The notes: generated by a model not told the origin, from the letters alone. Positions 8,429 to 18,369 are shown, counted from the stretch's first letter. The stretch is 22,500 bases of DNA from Conus ventricosus (GCA_018398815.1 CM031595.1:50396896-50419395); one strand, 5' to 3'. Numbers and translations are program-made.

Positions 8429-9045
8429 ACGGCTGATTGTGTCTGTGCTCTTGGTGTCAAATAGAGACACACCAAAGTCCATAATTCTGTGGTGTTCTCA
8501 TCACCAAGGGTTCAAAAAAGAATCCAACAGCACCCCCAAAGCAGCCAGCGAAGGGTAGCAAAATGGAACAAAAGGAAAATGTGGAGAGGAAAAAGTGCTT
8601 AAAAACTAAAAGCATTATGCAAACAGTATAAAATGTAGGGGACAATCTTTGAGCTATGCTTGAGGATCCATTCAAGGATGCAAGGGAGATCAAAAGATAT
8701 GGAACAGTGTGAGTTGGGTCAGCTCTGCTGTTCAATAACCCAAGCATTGTAAGTGGCTAAGAATTGTACAGAACAACCTTTACTTGGATCTCCTAAGAGA
8801 TGCAATCTCCCACTGATTGACCAAACATTATACTGCCTGAACAATTAAATAGTGGGAGAAAACAAGTGCAGTTAACAATTCTTCAGTCATTATAGTAATG
8901 ACTTGGCAAAGATTTGAATTTAACACACAAAAAAAAAAGAAAAAAAAATGGGGGGAATATTATTATAAATATGAGAAAACCCTTCACTAGCAGCCTGAGG
9001 GAACCATCGTACTTCCCTTCGAAGGCAGATCTATTTGTATTGCCT

Positions 9046-9089
9046 GCTCCTAGGCCTTTCGTCCGCTGGATCGGACTCATCAGGGAGAC
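9046..9089 (-). ncRNA. hammerhead ribozyme, retrozyme monomer 2
   Basis: Same structure as the motif at 8385-8428; the stem II loop ends AGC instead of AGG, leaving the four-pair GTCC/GGAC stem intact. Predicted cleavage lies between 9051 and 9050, 661 bp from the site in monomer 1. Confidence 0.9.
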
Positions 9090-9714
9090 ACGGCTGATTG
9101 TGTCTGTGCTCTTGGTGTCAAATAGAGACACACCAAAGTCCATAATTCTGTGGTGTTCTCATCACCAAGGGTTCAAAAAAGAATCCAACAGCACCCCCAA
9201 AGCAGCCAGCGAAGGGTAGCAAAATGGAACAAAAGGAAAATGTGGAGAGGAAAAAAGTGCTTAAAACTAAAAGCATTATGCAAACAGTATAAAATGTAGG
9301 GGACAATCTTTGAGCCTATGCTTGAGGATCCATTCAAGGATGCAAGGGAGATCAAAAGATATGGAACAGTGTGAGTGGTCAGCTCTGCTGTTCAATAACC
9401 CAAGCATTGTAAGTGGCTAAGAATTGTACAGAACAACCTTTACTTGGATCTCCTAAGAGATGCAATCTCCCACTGATTGACCAAACATTTTACTGCTGAA
9501 CAATTAAATAGTGGGAGAAAACAAGTGCAGGTTAACAATTCTTCAGTCATTATAGTAATGACTTGGCAAAGATTTGAATTTAACACACAAAAAAAAAACA
9601 AAAAAAAATGAAAAAAAAATGGGGGGAATATATTATAAATATGAGAAACCCTTCACTAGCAGCCTGAGGGAACCATCGTACTTCCCTTCGAAGGCAGATC
9701 TATTTGTATTGCCT

Positions 9715-9758
9715 GCTCCTAGGCCTTTCGTCCGCTGGATCGGACTCATCAGGGAGAC
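9715..9758 (-). ncRNA. hammerhead ribozyme, retrozyme monomer 3
   Basis: Identical to the motif at 9046-9089. Predicted cleavage lies between 9720 and 9719, 669 bp from the site in monomer 2. A minus-strand transcript crossing the array would release two unit-length RNAs. Confidence 0.9.
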
Positions 9759-9929
9759 ACGGCTGATTGTGTCTGTGCTCTTGGTGTCAAATAGAGACAC
9801 ACCAAAGTCCATAATTCTGTGGTGTTCTCATCACCAAGGGTTCAAAAAAGAATCCAACAGCACCCCCAATATATATATATATATATATATTTGTCAATGA
9901 TGTTAAAAAGGAAGGTTAAAACTCAAGGT

Positions 9930-9985
9930 TAAAACTCGACAAATTTGTTTCTAGCGGCGTTGCGCTGTCATCAGGATGGTTTTTG
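9930..9985 (-). ncRNA. hammerhead-like ribozyme motif, family 2, copy 2
   Basis: Minus strand: CTGATGA, stem II AGCG-CAACGC-CGCT, GAA, stem III ACAAA/TTTGT, cleavage-site C, then GAGTTTTAACC. Stem I pairs two bases next to the core (TC/GA) and then AAAA/TTTT beyond an internal loop. As in copy 1, the first stem II pair is mismatched (C/A). Upstream on the same strand (about 10011-10016) is a TATATAA that could serve a promoter. Copies 1 and 2 lie in the same orientation on either side of the retrozyme-like array, each next to an (AT)n run. Confidence 0.65.
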
Positions 9986-10073
9986 TTTGCCCACCGCCGA
10001 TGTTATATAGCGTGTGGGCTCACGTTTGCGGTTGTTTGCACGTGCGGGTTGGCTGCACGTGTTTTTTTTATAT

Positions 10074-10078
<5 letters not shown>

Positions 10079-10116
<38 letters not shown>

Positions 10117-10128
10117 GTGTGTGTGTGT

Positions 10129-10161
<33 letters not shown>
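10079..10161. repeat. (GT)n followed by (GA)n
   Basis: (GT)n with two AT interruptions at 10079-10128, then (GA)n at 10130-10161. Confidence 0.97.
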
Positions 10162-10163
<2 letters not shown>

Positions 10164-10311
10164 CTAAAAGGCTTTGTAGTCTACTGATGAAACCTGTGAC
10201 GTATGGGTTGACTACATCATGCAAGTTCAAGAGTACATGTACATCAATTACTATTTGTGTGTATAACAAAAAAGACGATGTGTTCTGCCTTTACCGTGAC
10301 TTCAGAAATTA

Positions 10312-10488
<177 letters not shown>

Positions 10489-10646
10489 AATGGAAACTGT
10501 TTACTTCAATGAGCGGCCCTTGTAAAACAACCAACACTTGGACATCACTGAATTTTGGATGCCCGAACTTAATTGTCATTACAGAAACCTATTCGATGAA
10601 ATACTGCTATTAACTGAATGATATAGAATCTATGCTCAGACTTAAC

Positions 10647-10853
10647 AGTTTTGAAGCAAGAATCCTTGAAATGACGGGAGCAAATTGTAGCCCTGTCGGG
10701 GTTGAACGATTTATCTTGTCTGTTGATACTGTTGATCAGCTGCATTCTCCACTCATCGTTCGTACCTTTCGCCGGTAATTTGTGAAATGTAAGCCCTTTG
10801 TGTTTAGATTTCTGGGCGGGACAGCCAACAATGGCACAGTTTGCACCCCCCAT
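10647..10853 (-). CDS. THAP-domain protein, first coding exon
   Basis: Sixty-nine codons from ATG to a possible donor (AAAACT-GTTAAG). The protein begins MGGANCAIVGC, with the first zinc ligands Cys6 and Cys11 (C-x4-C), then the basic/aromatic LTFHKLP at 21-27, the conserved Trp35 (NDEWRMQLI), and the second ligand pair Cys58-x2-His61 in ATICSRHF, followed by CFKT. This is the C2CH THAP zinc finger, a sequence-specific DNA-binding module found in animal transcription factors and P-element-type transposases. The start is set by the usual position of the first Cys five or so residues from Met. The AVPTIF-type box that closes the domain must lie in a later exon and is not seen here. The donor is non-ideal; the open frame continues to 10569 without motifs. 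Partial; whether it is a host factor or transposase-derived cannot be told. Confidence 0.8.
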
Positions 10854-10963
10854 ATTAGATGCGATGTGTTTTTGGTACAAGAAATTGGAGTGTTCATGCG
10901 AAAAACGAGATTTACACCGTCCGACACGCGTGTTCCACACATTGTTTACTCGCTAGAAGCTGC

Positions 10964-11062
10964 CACCGGAAGTTCTTTACGCCCAAGTTCGGCCGTCTGC
11001 TCGCGAGCAGTACTTCGCGCGGCCCATCTGGCTCTTGTTAGTCCCTTTGCTGTACGGTCCCT
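10964..11062 (-). promoter_or_regulatory. promoter of the THAP gene, shared module copy 2
   Basis: On the minus strand, in order: the same 21-bp block as at 6103-6123 (11062-11042), GCGAAGTACTG (11018-11008) and GCGTAAAGAACTTCCGGTG (10982-10964), the last being an ETS-type box. The module ends about 110 bp before the THAP ATG. A 14-bp perfect palindrome CTGCTCGCGAGCAG (10998-11011) overlaps the middle block. No TATA box is seen. Confidence 0.6.
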
Positions 11063-11185
11063 GGTTTTATCGCTCTTGATTTGGTGTAATAAGTTGTCGC
11101 CCCTGATTGTCTCGTCGCTTACGGGTGCCATGTTTTCACTCTCATGCATGGCGTGCGCGTTGCAAAAAAAGGCGTAAGCAACAGG

Positions 11186-11207
11186 ACGCGCGCGCGCGCG
11201 CGCGCAC

Positions 11208-11264
<57 letters not shown>

Positions 11265-11276
11265 CGCGCGCGCGCA
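11186..11276. repeat. (CG)n-(TG)n-(CG)n alternating tract
   Basis: Ninety-one bases of nearly unbroken alternating purine and pyrimidine, with CG-rich ends and a (TG)n middle. This is the best Z-DNA-forming sequence class known, and it sits about 125 bp upstream of the promoter module of the THAP gene. Confidence 0.95.
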
Positions 11277-11610
11277 GGAAGTATGCAAGGACGCAGGAGG
11301 AATATTTGTCAACTTTTACCGCGCGAATTACCTATGGTGCATTATCTGTGGTCAAAAATTGCAAACACCCTAGACACCCTAGAGTGCGTTTTGACGTGAA
11401 ACTGGCGGTTTTACGCAGCGGTTCTGGTTATCGTGATCCGAAATGCTGTTTTTCGATGCAGAAAGTATAACGTACGAGTTATGTTTCAGAGTAAATGAAA
11501 ATGGGCTATAATGAAGTTGAAGCCGAAAACAATGCGAAATTTGGGCGGAAAAATCACGCTGGAGGTTTACACCACAGGCCAAGGATTTAACCGTAAGAAC
11601 TCACTATTAA
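11277..11610. other. no gene recognised
   Basis: Unique-looking sequence; short open frames only, without motifs. Confidence 0.5.
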
Positions 11611-11619
11611 GGGGAGGGG

Positions 11620-11650
<31 letters not shown>

Positions 11651-11795
11651 CGCATTTTTCATGTTTTCAGCTAAACCTCCCAGCTGCCGTAGGGGTCCAC
11701 GGAAATACGTCCTGACTTGCGCATCCCCAGCCTTCAGCAACACTACTTGTCAAGGATGGGGGGGGGGGGGGGGGGGGGGAAGTGGGGGGGGGGGG
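11611..11795. repeat. (GA)n and poly-G runs
   Basis: (GA)n at 11621-11648, then G runs at 11758-11779 and 11784-11795. Confidence 0.95.
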
Positions 11796-11957
11796 AGGTA
11801 ATCCAATCATGCTTGCCGCATCCTTCCTAATTGAATAAGCAGCTGGCATGCTGAAGATTTCATTTCGAATCTAAGGGAGTGAACCCATATTCAGGTTCTA
11901 TTTTAAGAGGGTGGAGTCTGGGCACGGAACACAGATTTAGGACGGTAAATCACTTAT

Positions 11958-12062
11958 AAATCATCATCATCATCATCATTGTCATCATCATGATCATTAT
12001 CATTATTATTTTTATTGTTTTCATTATTATTATTATCATTATTATCTTTTAATCATTATTTC
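11958..12062. repeat. (ATC)n/(ATT)n imperfect trinucleotide repeat
   Basis: CAT-CAT units pass into ATT-ATT units with several interruptions. Confidence 0.93.
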
Positions 12063-12258
12063 AGCCCGCATTGCCTCCCCTCCCAGCACCCTCGTTTCCA
12101 TTGCACATCCATTTTGCACGCAAATTGAGGATATGAGTGACCGACTGTTCGTCCTTCATCATAACGGAGGCGTAGCCATGGGTCAACCTCCCCTATTCTG
12201 CCATACATAACGACGATCTGCTCCTCCTTCATCACTGTCTTCAATGTTGTTTGTCTTG

Positions 12259-12297
12259 CCTGAAGAAGACCCAAGACGTCGAAACGCGTAGCGTTTG
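12259..12297 (+). ncRNA. degenerate hammerhead-like motif
   Basis: Plus strand CCTGAAGA-A-GAC-loop-GTC-GAA followed by ACGC-GTA-GCGT-T. CTGAAGA satisfies C3U4G5A6N7G8A9 with N7 = A, the GAC/GTC arms could form a short stem II, and ACGC/GCGT a stem III ending in U16.1 and U17. Stem I is poorly supported, and an extra A sits between the core and stem II. It may be a decayed relic of a Penelope-type or other repeat end rather than an active ribozyme. Confidence 0.3.
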
Positions 12298-12335
12298 CTA
12301 TGTCATTTGTTTATTCTTTCGTTTGCCGGCATAGT

Positions 12336-12338
<3 letters not shown>

Positions 12339-12368
<30 letters not shown>
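12339..12368. repeat. (TC)n microsatellite
   Basis: Fifteen TC units. Confidence 0.95.
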
Positions 12369-12369
<1 letters not shown>

Positions 12370-12372
<3 letters not shown>

Positions 12373-13540
12373 AATACACTTTTAGGAAATTTTCGTATGT
12401 GAATGACGCGCATTCTGTGCGTCATGGGATTCCAAAGGCAGGGTGTGTCTAGGCAAGAATGAACGTTTTAGTATGTGGCCCAAAAAAAAAGTTACTTATT
12501 TTGTTATAATCAGTCATCTTAATTCAAAGACCTGTTTCTTTGTTTATCCTTTTTTTCTGAAACAACAATTTCCTGTCGTTCACCAATCGTCGATTTATGC
12601 TTCAAGGATGTGCTCCAACGGCATCTTTTTGCCACGGTTAAATGACTGTAGCCTGTGTTATTTTCTCAGTTTTGTAATAAAAGACGAGGATGAGTTGGTT
12701 ACAGGATGGCTTGCGATGGATGTGGGGGGTTGGTGGGTCAACAGCTTGAAACGGCAGTTTGTGGTTTGGTTCTTTCGTGGCGATTTTTCACACTGTAGGG
12801 ATCTGTGTAGGGACGGGGAGAAACAAGACACGGGGAACATGCAGCAGGACGAACAGAACGCAAGCCTGGTATAACACAGAGCCGCGGTAACATAGCCAAC
12901 GAACGATAACCCTCGATCTGGAGCCGTAGCCCCGTGACAGCACAGTAAGGAGAATACACTCAATACTGGGGTTCCTACCTTGGATTCCCATGCAACACGC
13001 TAAAATTATCACTTACCTCCTCTAGCGAAGCTCCGGTAGGTGAACGAACACACCTTTCTCTGTTCTGTCTCTCGGTTAGTTTCAACACACATTTTCTGTC
13101 AACGTCCTGGCGAAACAGTGCAGGACGCAAGCAGACAATCGGTAAAACACACGTGCAACCAACGGACAACACAGCGAGCAACAAAGACCCAGGTCAAAGC
13201 TAAACTCAACATGTGACTGGTCAGATTTGTTGTGGGGTGGTGGTGGCGGGGAATGGGAAGATAATTAAACAGATTTCCACTCTAGTCTCACCTTCCGCCC
13301 CCCCTCCCCTCCGCTCCGACTTGATCCCCTCACGTTCGCCCACATTTGTCTCGGATTTTGTGGATTTTAAAGTGAAAGATATAAGGACTTTTTTCAATAT
13401 AAAGACTGTTTACCAAACGTCTTTAATTTTCATCTCCTTCTCTTTCACACATGTAAATATGTATAAACATTCATCATATGAGTTGGGCAACGTGATTCAA
13501 CGAATTTGTAAACTCCCTTCCGATTGGTACTCAATCCAAC
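12370..13540. other. no gene recognised
   Basis: The longest open frame (12443-12874, plus) has no recognisable motif and no supporting splice sites. On the minus strand an excellent donor (GAGGAG-GTAAGT, about 13014-13023) follows a short ATG frame beginning MLSLALTWVFVARC near 13212, but that frame stops before the donor, so the donor could only end a non-coding first exon. Confidence 0.4.
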
Positions 13541-13542
13541 CG

Positions 13543-13577
13543 CTCTCTCTCTCTCTCTCTCTCTCTCCCTCTCACTT
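13543..13577. repeat. (CT)n at the 5' edge of the LINE
   Basis: (CT)n with one CC interruption, ending CTCTCACTT (13569-13577). The same nine bases occur just after the LINE tail (18425-18433), so this is a candidate target-site duplication in low-complexity sequence. Confidence 0.9.
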
Positions 13578-13878
13578 GGGGGGGGGCGTGAATTGACATC
13601 AAGCCGGGGAAGCCGCATCTCAGATCGCTGCGTTTTAACTGCCATTAATATCGAACTGTACAAGTGTTCTGCCCCAAGACTTAGCAGGTACATGCGTAAG
13701 GTGCCATGCCTTCCGTACCGCTTGTCTTCAGGTCGTCATGCGGCTGTTTTCTTGCTGTATTCCAAGCTTTCATGCTGAAGAGAGCGAATGAAAAATCGGC
13801 CATGAGAATCGCCATGCTGTCACCCCGTTGCAGAACGACGGTGTCATACTAGGTCTGCTCCTCACTCTGATGTACTGA

Positions 13879-14725
13879 GGCGGATTTCTCCTGCAATGCG
13901 GCGATGTGGAGCAGAATCCCGGACCAAGGACGGACAACCTCCGGCAGTCCAGACTGGCCAGCAGCGGTCGACAGGGGACCAGCTCGGACAGAGGCAGTGG
14001 ACGGGACAGTGGACGGGACAGCGAGCAGACGACTCCCTCGACTCCTTCCTCACAGCAGACTCCCTGGGCAGACGTCATGGCGAAGCTGGACTCCATGACG
14101 ACAACAATGAACTGTAAGTTTGCTGATGTGGAAAGGGGGATCAGAGAATTGACTGCGCAGTACACTACTCTGCAAACCAGTCTCCAAGATCTTGTGCAGC
14201 AGATGGGGGTGCTCAAAGAGCAGAATCTTGAACTGACACAGAAAAACGCTGATCTGACGGCTAAAGTTGATGAACTGGAAAAAAAAGGCTGATGACCTAG
14301 AGGGTAGATCAAAGCGTAATAATTTGATTTTTTACGGCATACCAAGGAGACCGAATGAAACTAACGAGCAGAGTGAAAATAACTTGCATGATCTGATCAC
14401 CGCTAAGTTAGATATAGCTAAAGATATTGAATTCGATCGTGTACACCGTTTGAACGCAAAGTCTGACTCCCCCATTATTGCACGCTGCTGTTTCTACAAG
14501 GATAAGGTTATGATTTTAAAGTCGAAAAAGAAACTGCATGGTAGTAATGTGTTTATTGGAGAAGATTTCTCCAACAGAGTTGGGGACATAAGGCGTAAGC
14601 TGTCGCCCCACTTGCAGGAAGCAAGGAAACAAGGCAAGAGAGCAGTAATGGTCTTTGACCACCTTCTTGTGGAAGGAAAGAAATTGTTTCTTGAAGATCT
14701 TGAAGCGGGGTCAGGGTGTACATAG
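13879..14725 (+). pseudogene. LINE ORF1 (2A peptide, coiled coil, RNA-binding)
   Basis: The frame opens after an in-frame TGA (13876-13878) and reads GGFLLQCGDVEQNPGPRTDN. It continues with a basic, Ser/Thr/Gln-rich linker, then a clear heptad coiled coil (about 14075-14290, including LKEQNLELTQKNADLTAKVD). An A8 run at 14279-14286 shifts the frame. After it the protein resumes with ADDLEGRSKRNNLIFYGIP, the RRM start of L1-type ORF1 proteins, and the FDRVHRLN and EDFSNRVGDIRRKL segments of its C-terminal domain. Such proteins trimerise through the coiled coil and bind the element's RNA. Two lesions (TGA, A8 shift) break it; the TGA is one transition away from CGA. Confidence 0.8.
13900..13926 (+). 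other. 2A ribosome-skipping peptide motif
   Basis: GDVEQNPGP matches the strict 2A consensus D-(V/I)-E-x-N-P-G-P, which makes the ribosome release the upstream peptide between Gly and Pro. The preceding codons (13838-13899) encode hydrophobic VILGLLLTLMY, then the TGA, then GGFLLQC, a composition like the signal-type leaders seen before 2A in some LINE proteins. Confidence 0.85.
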
Positions 14726-17700
14726 GGAATCGGCCGGCCCATTTCTATATGTTCGTTTTGTCCTGACAGCGAAGGCTGTGGTAATCAGTCTGGGTCAGCA
14801 CCGGTTTTGTGTTTCACCCCAGTTTGCAGCGACCAAGCCCACGGATGGTGACCGGGTCTGTGTGAGTGAGCGATCGAATGACAGCGTGCACGTGATTGAT
14901 GAAAATGTCTTAAAAGCAAGACAACCTTTTTCGTTTCTTACATGGAACGTGAACGGTTTATTGCCCAAACTTACAGATCATGATTTTGTTACATTTATTT
15001 GTGGTTTTGATTTTGTTTGCTTGGTAGAGACCTTTATGGAAAAAATTGAAAACAATATATTCAATGGATATAAAACATATTACACATCAGCTGTAAAGTT
15101 CTCTCAAAAGGTAGACGATCAGGAGGCATTGTGTGTTTGATCAAGAATGAGTTCGTTCCCTTTGTAAAAATCATTGATACAAAAAGTTTATAAATTGTTG
15201 TGCATTTGTCATTGATAAAGAATTATTCGGCTTGGAGAAAGATGTACTGTATTTGTGTTCTTATGTTCCGCCGGAAGGTTCGCCTTTTTATACCCATTTT
15301 GATCAGGATAATGGGATAAGTTTGCTTGAGAATTGTTTGGTTGATAGTATGATAACAAGAGATGTTTATGTGGTATTGTGCGGTGACTTAAACAGAAATA
15401 TTTCTAGGGATGTTTTGTCAAACAGCGTTATTGAACTGCAATATAAAGCGAGTCTATCACTTCAATGAGATGTTCTCAAGATCAATATTTGAATAATTAT
15501 GGAAAATTACTTCTTAACATGTGCACTGCCTTAGATTTAAGTATATTAAATGGTTCATGTAAGGGTGACCTCCAGGGTCACTAACATATATATCAGACTC
15601 TGGATGCAGTGTCGCCGACTATTCATTTTTTCAAACGAGTTATTATCACTGGTGTATGAATCATGTGAACTACACGTTGTGGAAAGGATCGAGTCTGATC
15701 ACATGCCTGTTGCAGTTCGAGTAGTGTTTCCACAGGAAAATGAAGTCACTGTTAGTAAAAAGGAAGGTCTTAAGGAAACTATTGAAAAAATTGTTTGGAA
15801 CATGAATATGCTGATGTTTTTTCTGACTCGCTTAGTAAAAACAACGTGAAGAGTATGTTGAACAATGCTATGATTTTAATTGATGTTGATGTCGATGAAG
15901 CATTAAGTGTGTTTAATGAGTGTAAAAAAGACTGTGCGAATTGTATGAAGAAGCATATAAATGTCATAAAGAGAAGGTACCACGTGACTGGTTCGACCAG
16001 GAATGTGAAACCGCTAAGAAAAAAGTAAGAAGCCTTCTCAGAATTAGTTGTAGGACATTAGATAGGGAGGATCGGCAAACGTAATACCGTTGCTTGACGT
16101 GAATATAAACATTTGCTGGTAAGGAAGAGTAAAGAGTTTAACAATACATTATTGAACAAACTTGTGACATCAGTAAAAAAAAAAAACAGAGAGAATTCTG
16201 GGACATTGTCCATAAAAACTTCCTTTAATAGAAAACAGCCAAGAAACGAGATTACAGTTGACAAGTGGTTCCAGCACTTTAAGTCGTTATTAGAAATAGA
16301 TGTAAATACTTCCAGTTATGAAGATCCGGCTGTTAGTGACAGTGATAGTTACATGAATCGTCCTATTTCTAAAGAGAAGTATTATTGGCCATGAGAAAAC
16401 TGAAAGTTCGGAAAGCAGCAGGCCCAGATGGTATTGTTAGCGAGTTACTGAAGTACTCAAATGATCAAGTCGTAAGTTTTCTCGCAAAATTATTCAATAC
16501 ACTTTTTGACAACGGGGTATTTCCGGAAAATTGGACAGAATCCATTATTTTACCATTGTTTAAAAAAGGAGATGTTAATAATCCCAATAATTATAGAGTA
16601 TCTCTATTACTGATATAAGTAGCAAACTTTATAGTTCTATTATTAACAACAGATTACAAGAATGGATAGACGAGAACAATATTACAGGTGAGTATCAGCA
16701 GGCTTTAAAAAAGGATATTCGACAGTTGATCACATATTTACGTTGTTAGCGCTTGTGCAAAAGCAGTTTTCATATAATCGTAAACTTTATGTAGCGTTCA
16801 TAGACTTTGAAAAAGCATTTGATTCGATTAATAGAAATTTGCTATGGCCTATTTTATCAAAAAATGGCATAACTGGTAAGTTATTTAAGTGTATCAAAGT
16901 TATGTATGAAAATGTAAAATGTAGAGTAAGGTGTGGTTCTAAACTCTCTGATTACATTCGATGTACAGCAGGAGTGAAACAGGGAGATGCTGTAGCCCTG
17001 TACTATTTTCTGCATTTATTAATGAGTTAGCATTACATGTGATTAATAACGGAAAACATGGCGCTGTGCTCTCACGTACTGCATTTGAGTTGTTCATTCT
17101 TCTATTGGGAGATGATGTTGTTTTATTGTCAGAAACGGTTATAGGGGTGCAGACACAGCTAAATAACTTGCAACATGCTGCTTCTTCGCTTCAATTAAAA
17201 GTCACATGAATAAAAGTAACATAATTCTATTTCGGAAGGGAGGTTATCTAAGTGTAAAGAGAACGATGGCTATATGATGGAGTGGTAATGCCTGTAGTTA
17301 ATGTTTACAAGTATTTGGGAATATTTATCTCCACTCGTCTGAGTTTCACTGCTGCTTGTAAAGATCTTGCAGTCGAGCGAAACATGCATTGTTGTGTATA
17401 GTTCAGAAGCTATATGCTCTAAATAACAATTCCTTTGAACTGTTTATAAAACTTTTTGATACGCGTGTCCAGCCAGTACTGCTGTTACGGATCAGAAATA
17501 TGGGGGTTAGACCAAGCCGCTGCTCACTGTGAGTCAGTTCATTTATTTGCTCTTAAAAAGTATTTAGGCGTAGATCTGCGTACTCCCAACGATTTAGTAT
17601 ATGGTGAAACAAACAGATTTCCCACGTATGTTAATGCTGCGGTTAACTGCGTTCGATATTGGTTTAAGCTATTACATATGGATGAACATAGGTTACCTAA

Positions 17701-18297
17701 CATAGCGTAATAAAATGCTGTATGATTTAGATGCTAGGGGAAGGAAGAACTGGTTTCAAATGTACGTGTTTGTTTATATAGCAATGGTTTTGGTGACGTG
17801 TGGTTAAATCAAGGTGTGGGAAATGAAAATCACTTTATAGCAATGTTTCGTCAGCGTTTGATTGACTGTAGATGGCAAAACTGGAATAACCACATCTACA
17901 CTAGTGAAAGATTTCATTTGTATAGAATGTTTTGTAATACCCATACTTGAAGCAATATTTGAAAGCAAATATGGACCGAAAACTGAAGTTTATAATGAAT
18001 AGGTTTAGACTAGGTATATCTGACTTGAATGTGCATCGATTTAGATATAAATGTTGTAATGATTGCGATCTGATGTGTCCATTATGCCAGATGTCTAAAG
18101 AAGATGAGATACACTTCGTTCTTTGTTGTCAAAGGGTTGAAAGAAATAAGAGAAAAGTTTTTGGAGCCTAAATATTATCGACAACCTTGTTTATTTAAAC
18201 TAAGTCTACTCATGGCATGCACTAAACCTGATGTTGTACGTAATTTATCGTTGTTTTTGTATAAGGCTTTTAAATATAGAGAAATAGCTACTTCATA
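14655..18297 (+). pseudogene. LINE ORF2 (APE endonuclease and reverse transcriptase)
   Basis: The frame overlaps the end of ORF1. Endonuclease motifs in order: FLTWNVNGL (14937-14963), CLVETF, SYVPPEGSPFY, LCGDLN, TYISDSGCSVADY (shifted frame) and ESDHMPV near 15690. Reverse transcriptase motifs: KAAGPDGI (about 16411), PLFKKGD...NPNNYR, FIDFEKAFD (16798-16824), GVKQGD (16972) followed after a shift by SPVLFSAFINEL, LLGDDVVLLSE (17104-17136) and YKYLGIFIS (about 17310). The C-terminal part contains WGLDQAAAH, WLNQGVGNENHF and a Cys/His cluster CPLCQMSKEDEIHFVLCC (about 18079-18132). The active-site box reads LGDD where FADD is usual, so the Ala is replaced by Gly. Multiple frameshifts make it non-functional. 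Confidence 0.85.
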
Positions 18298-18369
18298 GTT
18301 TTGCATGATGTGCCTGCCATAACCGTAGCCCATGGTATTGCATGATGAAGTGGTATACCTGTACGTTTA

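Larger units (their letters stand above)
8171..9868 (-). mobile_element. tandem ribozyme repeat array (retrozyme-like)
   Basis: Monomers begin GCTGAACA(A)TTAAATAGTGG at about 8169, 8837 and 9495. They are nearly identical apart from small indels and the length of the A run. The first two monomers are complete (~661 and ~669 bp between equivalent ribozyme sites); the third stops at 9868 and passes into (AT)n. Each has a canonical type I hammerhead on the minus strand and an upstream perfect hairpin GTCATTATAGTAATGAC. No protein frame is conserved. This architecture, tandem non-coding monomers of one ribozyme period, is that of retrozymes, non-autonomous elements that spread through circular RNA. 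Animal examples are usually shorter than this (a few hundred bases). Confidence 0.8.

Noticed and set aside
10187..10200. CTGATGAAAC near 10190 as another hammerhead core
   Set aside because: No room for stem II between CTGATGA and GAA, and no partner arms.
12443..12874. 143-codon plus-strand frame
   Set aside because: No motif, splice signals or protein-like composition; likely chance.
12975..13212. Minus-strand secreted-protein-like start before a strong donor
   Set aside because: The ATG frame hits TGA before the donor; the frame that stays open has no ATG. At best this is a non-coding exon.
13770..14345. 191-codon minus-strand frame opposite LINE ORF1
   Set aside because: It lies antisense to a recognised ORF1 with 2A and coiled coil, and has no motif of its own.
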